Shown here piece after piece: positions 1 through 9,723 of a stretch of 64,000 bases of DNA (its first letter is position 1; each line of letters opens with the position of its first letter). Origin of the DNA: Oncomelania hupensis. Taxonomy: Eukaryota; Mollusca; Gastropoda; Littorinimorpha; Pomatiopsidae. The DNA lies in NCBI GenBank assembly GCA_036898135.1, contig CM072514.1, forward strand, positions 13,415,715 through 13,479,714, written 5' to 3'. A model generated the notes under the pieces. That model was not told where the DNA came from. It did no database searches and worked only from the letters and a program-made list of their open reading frames with translations. The position numbers and the translations under genes were made by a program.

Positions 1-310
1 ACATTCATAGGAAGCCCTAGTGACCACCCGGCAGAAAGCGTCCAACACTCCCAAGCTGATCCAACAGACCTCATACACAAACAAGGAGTCTTGTCCAGGA
101 AGAGTTTTCAAGAAAAAAGGTAGGTCATTGATCTAGCGAAGAAGAAGATAGTATAGCAGAGTGAAGGACAGAGCAAGAATAGGAAAGAGTAAATGAGGAA
201 GACAGTGACAGTGGGAATTTAAAGCACTAAATTTCCATAAAGTGGGGATACTATTTATACTGAAAACCCCCGGCACTCCAACGGGGGTACTGTTGCCGCA
301 GTGAAGCGTC
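1..310. other. Left edge, nothing recognised
   Basis: No coding potential, RNA gene or repeat family could be identified in this stretch. It does not recur elsewhere in the window, so it lies outside the tandem array. Confidence 0.5.
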
Positions 311-429
311 TTGCCTATAAAGGAAAGACAGGTTTTCAACTGTGGCTTTCACTGTTCCCTTTATAGGTTTGAACAATCTACAGTGGCAAGATTGCTCATG
401 ACCCCAAGGGGTACAGAGAGAGGCATAGA

Positions 430-430
<1 letters not shown>

Positions 431-496
<66 letters not shown>
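431..496. repeat. (ATT)n microsatellite
   Basis: A perfect run of ATT triplets of about 22 units lies immediately before the LINE remnant. It stays in frame with the LINE reading frame and would be read as an isoleucine run, so the open frame extends artificially into upstream sequence. Confidence 0.95.
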
Positions 497-510
497 GGTA
501 GTAGTACACA

Positions 511-1990
511 TACTACAACAATAGTGGACAACATACCCGCGGAACTGCTACAAGCAGGAGGAGAAGCGATGATTGATGCCCTCACCATTATCTGTAACAA
601 GATCTGGCAGAGTGGGGAGTGGCCTATACCATGGACCCAGTCGCTTGTCATCACTCTTCCCAAAAAAGGTAACCTTCAGGAGTGTGAAAATTACCGCACC
701 ATCAGCCTCATCAGCCATCCCAGCAAGGTCCTCCTGAAAATAATACTCAACAGGTTGAAACCCCAAGCTGAACAAATCATAGCTGAAGAACAAGCAGTCA
801 GGGCAGGGCGAAGTACCACTGAGCAGATTTTCAACCTCAGAATAATCTGTGAGAAATACCTACAGCACCAACAACATCTATATCATGTGTTCATAGACTT
901 CAAGAAGGCGTTTGACCGAGTCTGGCATGCAGCTCTATGGGCAACAATGAAAGTGTACAACATCAGCCCAAAAATTATTGAAGTCATCAAAAGCCTGTAT
1001 GACAAGGCTACCAGTGCAGTCCTCCACAACAGAGCCATCGGGAATTGGTTCAGAACAACAATCGGTGTGCGTCAAGGATGCCTACTCTCTCCAACACTCT
1101 TCAACATCTTCCTAGAGCGCATCATGTCGGATGCTCTTGCAGACCATGAAGGCACAGTCAGCATAGGGGGTAGAGCAATCTCCAATCTTCGTTTTGCAGA
1201 TGACATTGATGGATTGGCTGGAGAGGAACAAGAACTTGAACAGCTGGTACAGAGGCTTGACACCACCTCCAAAGCCTATGGAATGGAAATAAGTGCAGAG
1301 AAGACCAAAATGATGACCAACAACACCAATGGCATCAATACGGACATCAAAGTCCAAGGCCAATCCCTCGACACAGTGCATAGCTTCAAATATTTAGGAG
1401 CCATTGTATCAGACAATGGGTCCCGACAGGAAGTCCTCTCCAGGATCGCACAAACAACTGCTGCCCTGACAAGGTTGAAGCCCATTTGGAAAGACAGGAC
1501 CATCAGTCTACATTCCAAAGTAAGACTGCTGCGCTCCCTTGTCATCTCCATCTTCCTATATGCTTGCGAAGCATGGACCCTCACAGCAGATCTCCAACGA
1601 AGAATACAAAGCATGGAGATGAGGTGCTACAGAAGACTTCTGGGCATTTCCTATACCCAACACATCACCAACGACGAAGTCCGACAGACCATCACACAAG
1701 CTATTGGACAACATGATGACCTGCTAACAGTGGTGAAGAAACGGAAACTTCGGTGGTATGGCCACGTCACCAGATCATCAGGCCTTGCAAAGACTATTCT
1801 GCAAGGCACAGTGCAAGGAGGTAGAAGAAAAGGGAGACCGAAAAAGAGGTGGGAGGACAACATTCGAGAATGGACTGGTTTGACACTGAGCGAAGCCATC
1901 AGGGCTGCTGAGGACAGAGAAAGATGGAGTATGCTGGTTAAACGATCATCTGTGGTGCCCCTACGACCTTCGGGTTACGGGACAGGATAG
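511..1990 (+). CDS. RTE-like LINE reverse transcriptase, 5'-truncated
   Basis: This is the C-terminal part of the polyprotein of a non-LTR retrotransposon, which copies its RNA at a nicked target. The open frame runs from 311 (559 codons), but homology begins only after the ATT run. Visible RT motifs are FIDFKKAFDRVWH near residue 194, RQGCLLSPTLFNIF near 253 and the catalytic FADD near 295. The C-terminal RRWYGHV-like block (RKLRWYGHVTRSSG, near 477) followed by a Gly/Arg/Lys-rich stretch is typical of RTE-related elements. No apurinic endonuclease domain is present, so the copy is 5'-truncated. The frame is open to its stop, which suggests a fairly young insertion. The clade is inferred from motifs only; another clade with the same tail is possible. 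Confidence 0.8.
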
Positions 1991-1997
1991 GATAGGA

Positions 1998-2084
<87 letters not shown>
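1981..2084. repeat. (GGATA)n then (TAG)n at LINE 3' end
   Basis: Three GGATA units followed by about 31 TAG triplets directly follow the LINE stop codon. RTE-type elements commonly end in short tandem repeats instead of poly(A). The inverted LINE copies inside the units begin with the complementary TATCC repeats, which supports GGATA being the element's own 3' end. Confidence 0.85.
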
Positions 2085-2682
2085 ATAACGCAAACTGTTT
2101 CTGTTGGTAATATTCACCGCATTTTTTTATATTCCTGTGGTCAAATGAGTGCAGTTTCTTCACCTTATACAATTAAACAATCACTTCTACGTATTGCTCT
2201 CGTCCGCGGCATTTGACAAAGACAAAAAAAACACTACATTGTTCTTGCCTGCATAGAATTAGACAGGCATAGACTTTGCGTTCATAGATTGAACATTCAA
2301 CTCGTTCTCTACCACTTCTGGCAGAAACAGAAGGAGCACGGTCCGCCCACTTCAAAAACTGTCACAGAGAAAGCAGACAATCTTGGCTCGTCTAAAACCA
2401 GGGTGTCCATCCCTTTGATAGTCTACTTCACAAGGAGCAGAAGAAGCAGTGCGAGTGAGGGCCTCGGTTCTGGCTGGACGAAGACAATGGCAGACAGGAA
2501 GCTGTTCACGGCTGACTGACGACGTTTTTCCATTTCCATCTCGCTAAAAGACTTTGACTGGGAATACTTTAACCATTGTCTTAGCCTCCTCCTCACTATT
2601 TTCGCAACTGCAAGATTGTCTTCATAACTTGGGAGTATGCAGTCATGATTTCCTTCTCTCTATGTCTTTGTCTGTCTGTCTG

Positions 2683-2686
<4 letters not shown>
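2085..2686. other. Unique sequence, nothing recognised
   Basis: Short open frames exist on both strands but none has a recognisable domain, splice context or repeat partner in the window. Confidence 0.45.

Positions 2687-2747
<61 letters not shown>
2687..2747. repeat. (TC)n microsatellite
   Basis: A perfect TC dinucleotide run of about 30 units, preceded by imperfect TCTG units. Confidence 0.95.
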
Positions 2748-2749
<2 letters not shown>

Positions 2750-2759
2750 TTGGTGCTAC

Positions 2760-3225
2760 AGTGAAATGATGAATAGTTAATAACATTCGTTAATCAGTGA
2801 AATGTTGAACATTTCATAATGTTCGTTAAATCAGTTAACTGGTGAATATTTGTAAAGCACCTTAATCAGAAAATGTGAAATTTCATAATATTCATTAATC
2901 AGTGAAATTTTGAATATTTCATAAAATTCAGTATTCGGTGAAATGTTGGATATTTTATATTATCCATTATTCGGTGAAATGTTGAATATTTCATAATGTA
3001 TGTTTATCAGGGAAATGTTGAATATTTCATAATGTACGTTAATCAGTGTACTGTTGAATATTATTGATATCCGCTAATCAGCTGTGAAGTGTTGAATATT
3101 TCATAATGTACGTTAATCAGTGAAATGTTCAATATTTCATATCGCAGGTTAATCAGTGTAATGTTAAATATTTCATAATATTCGTTAATCAGTGAATGTT
3201 GAATAGTTCATAATATTTGGTAATC
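2760..3225. repeat. AT-rich degenerate tandem repeat, about 36 bp period
   Basis: A motif of the type AATCAGTGAAATGTTGAATA followed by TTTCATAATGTTCGTT recurs about a dozen times with substitutions and small indels. The copies are strongly diverged compared with the minisatellites in the array. It directly abuts the LINE fragment that follows. Confidence 0.8.
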
Positions 3226-3589
3226 AGTAATCAAAGTAGCGTAAAGCTAGGACAGCAATTTTGTATTCAATGCGGAATTTGACAGGGAGCCAATGAAGCT
3301 CCTTTAAAAGAGGTGTGACATGATCTTGCTTCCGTTTTTTAAGCACAAGCAGAGCAGCACAGCTCTGTACGCGCTGCAGTCGGCTAACTTCATCAATGGG
3401 GAGACCAGCTAAAACTGAATTACAATAATCAAGTCTAGATGTCACAAAAGCGCTGACCAAATGTGTACATGCATCCCTCGAAAAAAACTGCCTCAAGGAC
3501 GCAATACGCCGAAGCTCAGGAAAGGACAAACGACAGATGATACTGATGTGGTCATGCATTGACAAAGAACTATCTAGCTTGACACCCAA
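3224..3589 (-). pseudogene. CR1/L2/jockey-type LINE RT C-terminal remnant
   Basis: A 121-codon open frame holds the conserved C-terminal block of a different LINE clade: LGVKLDSSLS-like start (MGVKLDSSLSMHDHIS), then SRLDYCNSVLAGLP, LQRVQSCAALLVLKKRK, DHVTPLLKELHWLPV and a tail ending RYFDY. These blocks lie downstream of the RT palm in many CR1/L2/jockey-related elements. No catalytic motif or endonuclease is left, so this is a 5'-truncated fragment. The clade cannot be fixed from this piece. Confidence 0.75.
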
Positions 3590-3600
3590 ATAGCGAGCAA

Positions 3601-3832
3601 TATTAAAATATTGGCGTTACAACATTGAATTTGAAATCACAAAATTGATGATGCACGTGGCTAATTAACCCTAGAATAACTTTGGACTGACAGAAATAAA
3701 TCTACCACTTTTTTATCTTGATATGTTTCACCAGAAATAAATCTATGATAAGTTTGATTTTAATATGTTTCACACTGTCTTAAAGCAGAGACTTCGTGTT
3801 GTGTGTGGATAATAAGAAATTGCCGTTCTTCT
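3601..3832. other. Left flank before the tandem array
   Basis: AT-rich unique sequence with no recognised feature. It differs from the SINE-containing sequence that precedes the TG repeat at the later unit junctions, so the left end of the duplication lies at or in the following microsatellite. Confidence 0.5.
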
Positions 3833-3890
3833 TGTGTGTGTGTGTGTGCGTGTGTGTGTGTGTGTGTATGGGGGGAGAGGGTGTGTGTGT

Positions 3891-3949
<59 letters not shown>
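3833..3949. repeat. (TG)n microsatellite at left border of unit 1
   Basis: An interrupted TG run with a GGGGGAGAGGG-like interruption, followed by GCTGATGTTCGTGCAGATG. The same TG run and right flank mark every later unit boundary, while the left flank here is different. This places the duplication breakpoint in the microsatellite. Confidence 0.9.
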
Positions 3950-3952
<3 letters not shown>

Positions 3953-3975
3953 ATGTTCGTGCAGATGTTTGCATA

Positions 3976-3977
3976 TA
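3976..3977. other. Empty Tc1/mariner target site (TA)
   Basis: The sequence GCATATAGTTGACAG is uninterrupted here. In units 2, 3 and 4 a Tc1-like element lies at this TA, with TA on both sides wherever both ends are visible. This is therefore the pre-insertion allele of the site. Confidence 0.9.
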
Positions 3978-4519
3978 GTTGACAGTTCTATGTATAATTG
4001 GAATGGAAATGTAGTTTAGTAGTGGTCGCGTGATTTTACGTATTATTTTCATTTCTTTTAAAACATTTTCTTTATTCGCTTTGATGAAGTGTGCTGTACC
4101 AATTCTCCATTGTGGGTAAAACAAGATTTGTTGACTTTGACATTACATTACATTACATGATTATTGCTTTAGGTCAAGCGGACTCTTCCGAGCCAAATCA
4201 GGACCAATTGACTTTGGCATGACTTCACTTGACTTGAATTGTTCTGTTCGAATCATTTGAAACCAGCTGCGTGTTGAGATGTGTAACCCCAATTCTCTCG
4301 CAATTTTGTCATGCTACGCACTGGTTTGAATGAAAGAATCACAAACTACGCTCTAATAGGAGAAAGAGAAGACTGTTATTTCACATTTAAACTGGATAAG
4401 AAGACAAGGCAAGACAACTTTATCATCTTTTACAGGAAAGGTGGATCGCAAGGCACTAGGTGACCGATTCGTGTTTTGAGTTCGATTTTTTTTTCAGTCT
4501 TTGAGATGTCAGAGAGCCG
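3978..4519. other. Unit 1 non-coding stretch
   Basis: No gene was recognised. It contains a short ACATT tandem around 4140 and recurs in units 2 and 3 directly after the Tc1 element. Confidence 0.5.
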
Positions 4520-5031
4520 TGAACGATGACACTCGCCAAGGAAAGTGGAGGGAATGTGCCAAGAAGAAGCATGGTTATGGGTCACAGTGCAACAGCAAGC
4601 CAGCAAAGGAAGCGGCGACGTCATGGGTCAGCACAGGACGCCACCCAAGGAAGCGGTGACGTTATGGGTCGGTACAGGACGCCAGCCAAGGAAGCGGTGA
4701 TGTCACGGGTCAGCGCAGGAAGGCAGCCTACGAAGCGGTGATGTCACGGAAGTCAATGAAGGCAGCCAAGGAGAAGTATGGTTATGGGTCACAATGCAAC
4801 AGCAAGCCTGCAAAGGAAGCGGCGATGTGATTGGTCAGCAACAAAGGCAGCCAATGAAGCGGTGACGTTACGAGTCAGCGCAGGAAGGCAGCCAAGGAAG
4901 CGGTGATGTTACGAGTCAGCAAAGGAGGGCAGCCAAGGAAGCGGTGATTTTGCGAGTCGGTGCAGGAAGGCAGCCAAGGAAGCGGTGATGTTACGAGTCA
5001 GCAAAGAAAGACAACCAAGGAAGCGGTGACG
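4520..5031. repeat. 41-bp minisatellite downstream of C1q exon, unit 1
   Basis: Copies of a motif built on GGCAGCCAAGGAAGCGGTGA recur; three successive copies start at 4887, 4928 and 4969, giving a 41-bp spacing. The array runs up to the stop codon of the minus-strand C1q exon, so the last repeat copy and the coding end nearly touch. Confidence 0.85.
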
Positions 5032-5429
5032 TTATGAGTCAGCACCAATCAGGAAACCGGCAAAAGACGTGGTGTGGTCATTATAATACATCAGTTCCTT
5101 TTCACGGGGTTCGACCCACACCTTGTCGCCTTTCATCAGGTGGACGACGGCGTGGCAAGACCCTTGGTCATTTTGGATGTAGATGTAGGTCCGGCACACC
5201 TCCTGGCCGTTGGCATACATGAAGGAGGAGGCACGGTGGTTGCCATACGACGTTGTCTGGAAGGTGAAGAAATACGTTCCGGCTAATGGCGCAGTAAAGT
5301 CGCCTGTAGCGTTGTCGTAGCCCTGGCCTGCGTTGTACAGAATCTTGTTGAATTTGAGGTGTATGGGAGCACGGAGATTCTGAGCGTTTTCTGCCTGGGC
5401 GTTGAACCCAATCACAGTCCTATTAGAAT
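5032..5429 (-). CDS. QREP-like gene, C1q-domain terminal exon, unit 1
   Basis: This 398-bp exon encodes a complete globular C1q domain (about 131 residues), a beta-sandwich that trimerises and binds ligands in secreted defence and recognition proteins. Visible signatures are FNKILYNAGQGYDNATGDF, the following TAPLAGTYFF, the CRTYIY strand and the closing FAGFLIGADS. No collagen repeats are present. A polypyrimidine acceptor TTTCTTTTCAG lies just upstream on the minus strand, and the exon begins in phase 1. The Ig and coiled-coil exons lie upstream on the same strand, which matches the IgSF-C1q (QREP-type) architecture of gastropods. The alternative is an independent C1q gene that starts in an unseen exon. 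Confidence 0.85.
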
Positions 5430-5469
5430 CTGAAAAGAAAACGTGAAATTGTTGTCGTTGTTGTTGTTT

Positions 5470-5564
5470 TATGTTCTTCTTCTTCTTCTTCTTCTTCTTA
5501 AAGTACGATGGATGATGATGTTCATGTAAAGTTTTATTTATTGAAGAAAGAGCCTTTAGTAGAA

Positions 5565-5631
<67 letters not shown>

Positions 5632-5697
5632 CCCACATCCCCCCTCCCTAATAGATATAGTATCACACATATACGCGCGCGCACCAACAACACACAC

Positions 5698-5733
<36 letters not shown>

Positions 5734-5745
5734 ACACACACATTC
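5470..5745. repeat. Intronic (TTC)n, (TC)n and (CA)n cluster, unit 1
   Basis: Three simple-sequence blocks follow one another in the intron before the C1q exon: TTC triplets near 5476-5500, about 30 TC units near 5572-5628 and CA units near 5692-5742. The CA block is where units 2 and 3 carry extra sequence. Confidence 0.9.
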
Positions 5746-5749
5746 CGCC

Positions 5750-6031
5750 CCGCTGTTGTTCCGTAGGTATGATGGATACACATCATTTTGTAGTAGGAAA
5801 TGGATCGCGTCAAGGGCCGTTATGCTGCTTTATGGCCCGCCAAATGGAAACTTTGCTTGTATACTGTTCACTCTCCGGGAACATTCAAATACTGCATTCC
5901 CTGTTAAGTCAACAGTATACAAACAAAGTTTCAATTTGGTCGGCCAGAGAGCAGCAGGACGGCCCTTGACGCGATCCCTTTCCTACTGATAAAAATGATG
6001 TGTATCCATCATACCTACGAAACAACAGCGG
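5750..6031. mobile_element. MITE-like hairpin in QREP intron, unit 1
   Basis: The left arm begins CCGCTGTTGTTCCGTAGGTA and continues TGATGGATACACATCATTTT; the right arm is its imperfect inverted complement, ending in CAACAGCGG. The arms are about 125-130 bp with a short spacer, so nearly the whole 282 bp could fold back on itself. There is no coding capacity. This is the form expected of a foldback or miniature inverted-repeat element. No clear target-site duplication was identified. Confidence 0.7.
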
Positions 6032-6145
6032 CGCGGAAGATCATGCATATTCATATCTACGGAACAATAGGGAAGCGGCAGGCTTCTGTCACTCATATTT
6101 TTTTCCTGCCTTACCGGTACATGCCTGTCAAATCGATATTTAGCA

Positions 6146-6522
6146 TCACAAAGGGCTGAACGGAAATGAAAACTCGCCATAGAGCATAGGAGTGACGTTG
6201 TGTTTTTGCGTTTCTTTCAGCACGCTCAGCTCCTGGCTCAACTGGACTTCAACGGTTCTCAGGACAGCAACCTGCTGGGTCAGATTGGTGACTTGCTGCT
6301 GCAGCTGCTGTTTGTCGTGTCGCAGCACCCTCCATTCTGCCTCCATCAGCGTGATCATGGCGTCCATCTTGTCCAGTAGTGGTTGCCATTGCTGGCTCGC
6401 GTTGTCCGGCGCGGGAGTTGAATTTTGAGGCACGAGCAGAGGATGGTCACTGATGTTCTGACAACCTGTGGGATAGAATATGTCATGGGAACAAGTGGTC
6501 ACACAGTCCATTTTGGAGCAAA
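6146..6522 (-). CDS. QREP-like gene, Cys-rich and coiled-coil exon, unit 1
   Basis: This exon encodes an N-terminal Cys-rich piece (CSKMDCVTTCSHDIF, then YPTGC) followed by a heptad-rich stretch of about 50 residues (from LLDKMDAM through LRHDKQQLQQQV to LSQELSVL), a likely trimerising coiled coil between Ig and C1q. A CTGCAACAG acceptor and phase-1 entry match the phase-1 donor of the Ig2 exon, so joining those two exons is well supported. The open frame continues to a TGA at its 3' end. No convincing phase-1 donor towards the C1q exon was found, so that join, or a small intervening exon, is unresolved. Asn-X-Ser/Thr sites are present. Confidence 0.7.
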
Positions 6523-6670
6523 CTGTTGCAGCTTTCTGTTGTGTCTAATAGTGACATATTTGGTGTATCTACTGGGGATATTTTTATCTGTTGTGCCTAA
6601 TGGAAAAATTTTTGTCTGTTGGGATTAAGAAACTGCTTGGTGACTGACTTGTCACTTAACGGTTACTCAC

Positions 6671-7024
6671 TTTTTACTTGCAGTTTGATGGTGCGGTTTT
6701 GGAGGTCAAATGCCCCTTGAAGTTTGACTTCCATAATGTAGTCCCCAGTATCCTGTGCCGTGACATCAGTAATGATGAGGCCGTGATTGGAAGTTTTGTG
6801 CAGGCGATCAGAGAAAGCCGGGAGAGGGGAAAGCTCGCCGTTGGAAAACATAGCCAGCAACTCATGAGTTCCCCGTGATGAACTGTCAAACACCAGCTCC
6901 ATTGACGTAACCTCTTCTCCAGGTGACACAGTGAAGGACCATGGAAAGGTGACGTTTTCTCCGTCGCATGCGTAGATGATGTCTCCATCTTTGGTTGTAG
7001 GAGCCCATTGGAATCCAAAAGAAA
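6671..7024 (-). CDS. QREP-like gene, Ig2 exon, unit 1
   Basis: This 354-bp exon encodes one immunoglobulin-like domain of about 118 residues, bounded by an acceptor (TTGTGTCTTGACAG) and a consensus donor (GTGAGT), both phase 1, as usual for extracellular domain exons. The B-strand cysteine is in YACDGENVTF and the F-strand motif is DTGDY. The residue where the second canonical cysteine normally lies (Tyr-X-Cys) is methionine (DYIM), so the intradomain disulfide appears to be missing. N-glycosylation sites NVT and NRT are present. The domain would lie N-terminal to the coiled coil in a secreted recognition protein. Confidence 0.8.
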
Positions 7025-7065
7025 CTGTCAAGACACAAATGGCCTGTCATTGTTATACCTGTTAT

Positions 7066-7085
7066 AGTAAGAAGAAGAAGAAAAA

Positions 7086-7142
<57 letters not shown>

Positions 7143-7230
7143 GAAGAAGAAGAAGAAGAAGAAGAAGAAGAAGAAGAAGAAGAAGAAGAAGAAGAAGAAG
7201 AAGAAGAAGAAGAAGAAGAAGAAGAAGACA
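7066..7230. repeat. (GAT)n(GAA)n compound microsatellite, unit 1
   Basis: A run of about 18 GAT triplets passes directly into about 30 GAA triplets in the intron between the Ig1-like and Ig2 exons. The GAT run lengthens in units 2 and 3. Confidence 0.95.
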
Positions 7231-7528
7231 GTTAAAATATAAATGCGTAGTTACTGATGCGTGTACTTTTATTTGAAAAAAAAAGTAATACTAACAATAT
7301 GGCACGATTTTCAAACGTGTTCAACGAAATTCGCGGTCATCGCATTTTTCAAATGTAGTCTATATGAACGAAATAGAAGTTTGATTTCTCCCAAAAGTAG
7401 GTCACTCAAACTGATCAACAGTGATTCATGCAAACATCCGCATTTATAAGTATACAATTGTTTTGTTTTTTTTAAATAACATTTATAATGATTGCTTGAC
7501 GGAAGTAGCTCTGGACCTGTAGGCTTAC

Positions 7529-7870
7529 CGCAACGATAAGTTCCGTTGGTAGTAAATGGTTTTGGTTTAACAACCATGATGTGCTTTGCAATTGAAACGA
7601 AACAGAAGTTTGTTCCCTTGAGCAGGCCTAATAGAATGTCTGTCTCCGCAACTGTAATATTTGCAGTCATACGTCACTTCTACATTCTACATCCGTCCAG
7701 TATACTTTGGATGTTTGCACGAATCACTGTTGAATCGATTGTGTCCCCTTCTTTCGGGAGAAATCTTCTAGTTTGTTTATAGTTATAGATTTGGAAAACG
7801 TGATGACCCGAGAATTTCGCTGAGACAACTTGTTTTAAAAGTAAACAGGACTCTACTGCGCTCACATCCC
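7529..7870 (-). pseudogene. QREP-like gene, broken Ig1-like exon, unit 1
   Basis: One reading frame shows Ig-like features: VFQIYNYKQTRRF, DSTVIRANIQSILDG, ANITVAETDI and a terminal NGTYRCG in the position of the F-strand Tyr-X-Cys. It ends at a good phase-1 donor (GTAAGC), consistent with the phase-1 acceptor of the Ig2 exon. Two in-frame stops, TAG and TGA separated by one codon, lie between the DGCRM and RMTANITV segments, and the same stops are present in units 2 and 3. No signal-peptide exon was recognised upstream. It may be a relic skipped in splicing, or the similarity may be partly fortuitous. Confidence 0.45.
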
Positions 7871-8045
7871 GTCACAAGCGCCTGTGGCGAATTTAGACAA
7901 TAGGGCATATAGTCCAAAGATCAAAACAAGTACAAACAAGTGGCAAACTATCCAAATGTATTTTCAGACCCTCGCATACGTACACAGCCCAAAAACAGAC
8001 ATTATCTAAAGGGTCAATTTTCTTGCCGATGTTGTGATTTGGCTC

Positions 8046-8850
8046 TATCCTATCCTATCCCGTAACTCTAAGGTCGTTAAAGCACCACAGATGATCGTTT
8101 AACCCGCGTACTCCATCTTTCTCTGTCCTCAGCAACCCTCGTGGCTTCCTCTCAGTGTCAAGTCAGTCCATTCTCGAATGTTGTCCTTCCTCCCACCCCT
8201 TTTTCTGTCTCCCTCTTCTTCCGCCTCCTTGCAACGCGCTTTGCGGAATAGTCTTTGCAAGGCCTGATGCTCTGGTGACGTGGCCATACCATCGGAGTTT
8301 CCGTTTGTTACCACTGTTAGCATGTCATAGTGTTGTCCAAAGGCTTGTGTGATGGTCTGTTGGACCTCGTCGTTGGTGATGTGCTGGGTATAGGAAATGC
8401 CCAGAAGTCTTCTGTAGCACCTCATCTCCATGCTTCGTTTTCTTCGTTGTAGATCTGCTGTGAAGATCCATGTTTCACAAGCGTATAGGAAGGTGGAGAT
8501 GACAAGGGAGCGCAGCAACCTTACCTTGGAGTGTAGACTGGTGGTCCTGTCTTTCCAAATGGGCTTCCAATTTGTCAGGGAAGAAGTAGTTTGTGCGATC
8601 CTGGAGAGGACTTCCTGTCGGGACCCATAGTCTGATACAATGGCTCCTAAATATTTGAAGCTATGCACTGTATTGAGGGATTGGCCTTGGACTCTGGTGT
8701 CCATGTTGATGCCTTAACCCCTTTGGTGTTGTTGGTCATCATTTTGGTCTTCTTTGCACTTATTTCCATTTAATAGGCTCTGAAGGTGGTGTCAAGCCTC
8801 TGTACCAGCTGTTCAAGTTGTTGTTCATCGCCAGTCAATCCGTCAATGGC
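8046..8850 (-). mobile_element. RTE-like LINE, 5'-truncated copy, unit 1
   Basis: This is an inverted, shorter relative of the LINE at the left edge of the window. It starts at the TATCC terminal repeat and covers only the region after the catalytic FADD. The longest open stretch (8129-8704) keeps LNTVHSFKYLGAIVSD and RCYRRLLGISYTQHI, then shifts frame just before the RKLRWYGHV-type block. It is immobile by itself. It lies upstream of the QREP-like gene on the same strand. Confidence 0.85.
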
Positions 8851-9007
8851 TTTATCCCAATGAAGCTAAAACAAGTCTGCAATGATAGTCCACTATCTGA
8901 ACTATCTGCAGGAAGAAAATAAATTGAAATCGGCTCAGCCAGTTTGGAGATACAGCGCAAAACGCCTTTTAAAAAAATGCTGACGCACAATGATCTTGAC
9001 CTTCGAG

Positions 9008-9590
9008 AAAGTACAAATACCAATGGTCTATCATGCTCAGTAGTAGATAAAGTATCCACAAAGTACAAATACCAATGGTCTAACATGCTCCGTAGTAGGT
9101 AAAGTATCCACAAAGTACAAATACCAATGGTCTAACATCCTCAGTAGTAGGTTCAGTATCTACAAAGTACAAATACCAATGGTCTAACATGCTCCGTAGT
9201 AGGTAAAGTATCCACAAAGTACAAATACCAATGGTCTAACATCCTCAGTAGTAGGTTAAGTATCTACAAAGTACAAATACCAATGGTCTAACATGCTCAG
9301 TAGTAGGTAAAGTATCCACAAAGTACAAATACCAATGGTCTAACATGCTCAGTAGTAGGTAAAGTATCCACAAAGTACAAATACCAATGGTCTAACATGC
9401 TCAGTAGTAGGTAAAGTATCCACAAAGTACAAATACCAATGGTCTAACATGCTCAGTAGTAGGTAAAGTATCCACAAAGTACAAATACCAATGGTCTAAC
9501 ATGCTCAGTAGTAGGTAAAGTATCCACAAAGTACAAATACCAATGGTCTAACATGCTCAGTAGTAGGTAAAGTATCCACAAAGTACAAAT
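9008..9590. repeat. 52-bp minisatellite, about 11 copies, unit 1
   Basis: The unit begins AAAGTACAAATACCAATGGT and contains TCTAACATGCTCAGTAGTAG. Successive copies are exactly 52 bp apart, and the last six or so are identical while the first ones carry variants (CGTAGTAGG, CATCCTCAG). That gradient suggests recent expansion from the right end. Copy number differs strongly between units. Confidence 0.95.
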
Positions 9591-9723
9591 GATGAATTTG
9601 GATTCAGTCATTGTGGAGATGAGGCAAAAAAAGTGTTTGGAACAAAAAAGCGAAATTCCGAGCCACGGTCTGATCGGCAGACGGACTGCTACTGATGATG
9701 CCCATCATTTGAAGTAAGTGTAT

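Noticed and set aside
5556..5781. Long open frames through GA/CA and GAA runs joined to C1q
   Set aside because: They are translations of microsatellites in the intron; the C1q exon starts at a good acceptor at 5429.
7076..7242. Poly-Met/poly-Lys proteins
   Set aside because: Products of the (GAT)n(GAA)n repeat in three units; low-complexity and not coding.
9008..9590. CRISPR-like array from regularly spaced repeats
   Set aside because: The 52-bp units are directly adjacent with no unique spacers, and the genome is that of an animal. It is a minisatellite.
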